From Sporosarcina sp. P34 (GTDB lineage Bacteria; Bacillota; Bacilli; Bacillales_A; Planococcaceae): 64,000 nucleotides of DNA. Within the stretch, counting starts at the first letter, position 1. Each line of letters begins with the position of its first letter. Under the pieces are notes generated by a model. The model was not told the origin of the DNA. It saw nothing but the letters and a program-made list of their open reading frames with translations, and did not search any database. Of the stretch, positions 63,020 to 64,000 are shown piece after piece. The stretch is taken from assembly GCF_002743375.1 (NCBI RefSeq), contig NZ_PDZC01000002.1:370727-434726 (forward strand), in the 5' to 3' direction. The position numbers were made by a program, and so were the translations under genes.

Positions 63020-64000
63020 AACTATCATCATCGGCGCGGGACCAGCCGGATTAACTGCGGCCATCACCATCGCGTCACGCGGTCACCGTGTAATGGTTAT
63101 CGACGAATACATGAAACCTGGTGGACGATTACTAGGTCAACTATACGAAGAACCTAACGGCAATTGGTGGAACGGTATCGTAGAATCCAATAAACTACAT
63201 CAACAAGCTAAGGAACTGGGTGTCGATATCAAGCTTCACACACCCGTCTCCAACATCGTGTTTCAGGAGGGGATTTGGAGTGTCCATACAGATGTAGATA
63301 TTCATGAAACTACACATTTACTTCTAGCGACAGGCGCAGCAGAGAGTCCTCTTCCCATTAAGGGTTGGACACTTCCAGGCGTCATGTCAGTCGGTGCCGC
63401 ACAAGTCATGACGAATGTTCATCGTGTCAAGCCCGGGGAACGTGGGGTCATTATCGGAGTGAATGTTTTATCATCGGCAATTGCAATGGAACTAAAAATG
63501 GCAGATATTGATATCGCTTGTATTACATTACCCGAATCCAATACCGTTAATGAAAGATTCGGTCAGCCATTGGAAGTGATGAACTCACTTCTGCATGTTT
63601 CCCATATGGCACCTTCTGCATTTATCAAAATGGGAAGTAAACTGATGAAAAATGACTTCTTCAAACAACTTGGCATTACATTCTTTCCAAAGAACGGTGT
63701 GAAAATGTGGGATATACCGATCATGTTACGAAAAGCAGTCACAGAAATCATTGGTGACGGACAGGTCGAAGGTGTGAAAATTTCTACGATCAATGCAGCC
63801 GGTGAAGTGATCCCTGGAACTGAAGAGGTCATTGGAGCAGATTTCGTGTGCATCGCCGGTGGATTGTATCCGCTAGCGGAATTGGCGGCAGTCGCTGGTT
63901 GTCCTTTCTATCACATAGAAGAACTTGGCGGATATGTCCCATTGCATAACGAACGCATGGAAACCACCCTTCCTGGGCTTTATGTAGCGGGGAACATTAC
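63009..64000 (+). CDS. NAD(P)/FAD-dependent oxidoreductase (HcnB-like), C-terminus cut off
   Basis: About 330 codons to the window end from ATG 63009 (GGAGG upstream, overlapping the previous gene by 11 bases). The FAD site is IIIGAGPAGLTAAITIASRGH, a second nucleotide site appears in GVIIGVNVLSSAIAMELK, and YVAGN-type FAD contact begins near the end. Family is HcnB/octopine-oxidase alpha-like. It probably forms the heteromeric D-hydroxyproline dehydrogenase with the DAO subunit and two Fe-S proteins. Confidence 0.85.
   Translation, partial: MENKTIIIGAGPAGLTAAITIASRGHRVMVIDEYMKPGGRLLGQLYEEPNGNWWNGIVESNKLHQQAKELGVDIKLHTPVSNIVFQEGIWSVHTDVDIHETTHLLLATGAAESPLPIKGWTLPGVMSVGAAQVMTNVHRVKPGERGVIIGVNVLSSAIAMELKMADIDIACITLPESNTVNERFGQPLEVMNSLLHVSHMAPSAFIKMGSKLMKNDFFKQLGITFFPKNGVKMWDIPIMLRKAVTEIIGDGQVEGVKISTINAAGEVIPGTEEVIGADFVCIAGGLYPLAELAAVAGCPFYHIEELGGYVPLHNERMETTLPGLYVAGNI

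Noticed and set aside
1..64000. CRISPR arrays, tRNA/rRNA genes, prophage or intact IS elements
   Set aside because: No repeated spacer structure, cloverleaf-like sequence, transposase or phage module was recognised on either strand.

Overview
The window is chromosomal DNA from a low-to-moderate GC Gram-positive bacterium. Shine-Dalgarno sites are strong (AAGGAGG type), TTG and GTG starts are frequent, and Fur, CcpA and GntR-type sites occur. The gene set (YtrA-type ABC operon, YugN-like, YitT, DUF378, SLH surface protein, CotA-like laccase) points to an endospore-forming bacillus, most likely the Planococcaceae/Sporosarcina group. No rRNA, tRNA, CRISPR array, prophage or intact insertion sequence was seen.

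Layout. 1-9.4 kb: a cut-off HisKA_2 sensor kinase, a membrane-anchored hydrolase, OsmC, a three-SLH-domain surface protein, a four-gene minus-strand set (XRE regulator, PstS-like protein with membrane N-terminus, two small membrane proteins) divergent from an NSS transporter, and an fRMsr-type GAF enzyme. 9.4-14.1 kb: PepSY protein, MFS transporter, YugN-like protein, and the selenium pair selD-mnmH. 14.2-20 kb: an enolase-superfamily epimerase with a GNAT enzyme, an unclassified winged-helix regulator, an NhaC antiporter and a DDAH-family hydrolase; two matching direct repeats suggest that the regulator controls both its own promoter and nhaC. 20-24 kb: a YtrA-like GntR/ABC operon. 24-29 kb: Fur-controlled ferredoxin-NADP reductase divergent from a siderophore ABC operon. 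29-32.4 kb: hydroxyacyl-CoA dehydrogenase and scoAB with a divergent LysR regulator. 32.4-47.5 kb: ABC-F protein, M20 hydrolase and PgeF/YlmD, an ECF sigma/DUF4179 anti-sigma pair, patatin, a decayed KtrB-type potassium transporter fragment, a second GntR/ABC operon, SelO, YitT and a CotA-like multicopper oxidase with a cysteine-rich tail. 47.6-51.2 kb: a PLD-SF2 helicase-DUF3427 protein overlapping a NUDIX gene. 51.3-53.2 kb: TspO-related membrane protein and an ECF-transporter S component.

53.3-64 kb is the most coherent system: a complete 4-hydroxyproline catabolic locus. A central sigma-54 activator lies between two nearly identical -24/-12 promoters. The leftward operon encodes a DAO-type dehydrogenase subunit, a hydroxyproline epimerase, a cysteine-less epimerase paralogue, an NhaC transporter, a DapA-family deaminase and an aldehyde dehydrogenase. 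The rightward operon encodes a BFD-type 2Fe-2S protein, a small 2Fe-2S ferredoxin-like protein and an HcnA/HcnB-like FAD/NAD(P) oxidoreductase cut by the window end. Together these would take trans-4-hydroxy-L-proline to 2-oxoglutarate.

The functional assignments come from reading motifs by eye. No database search was run.
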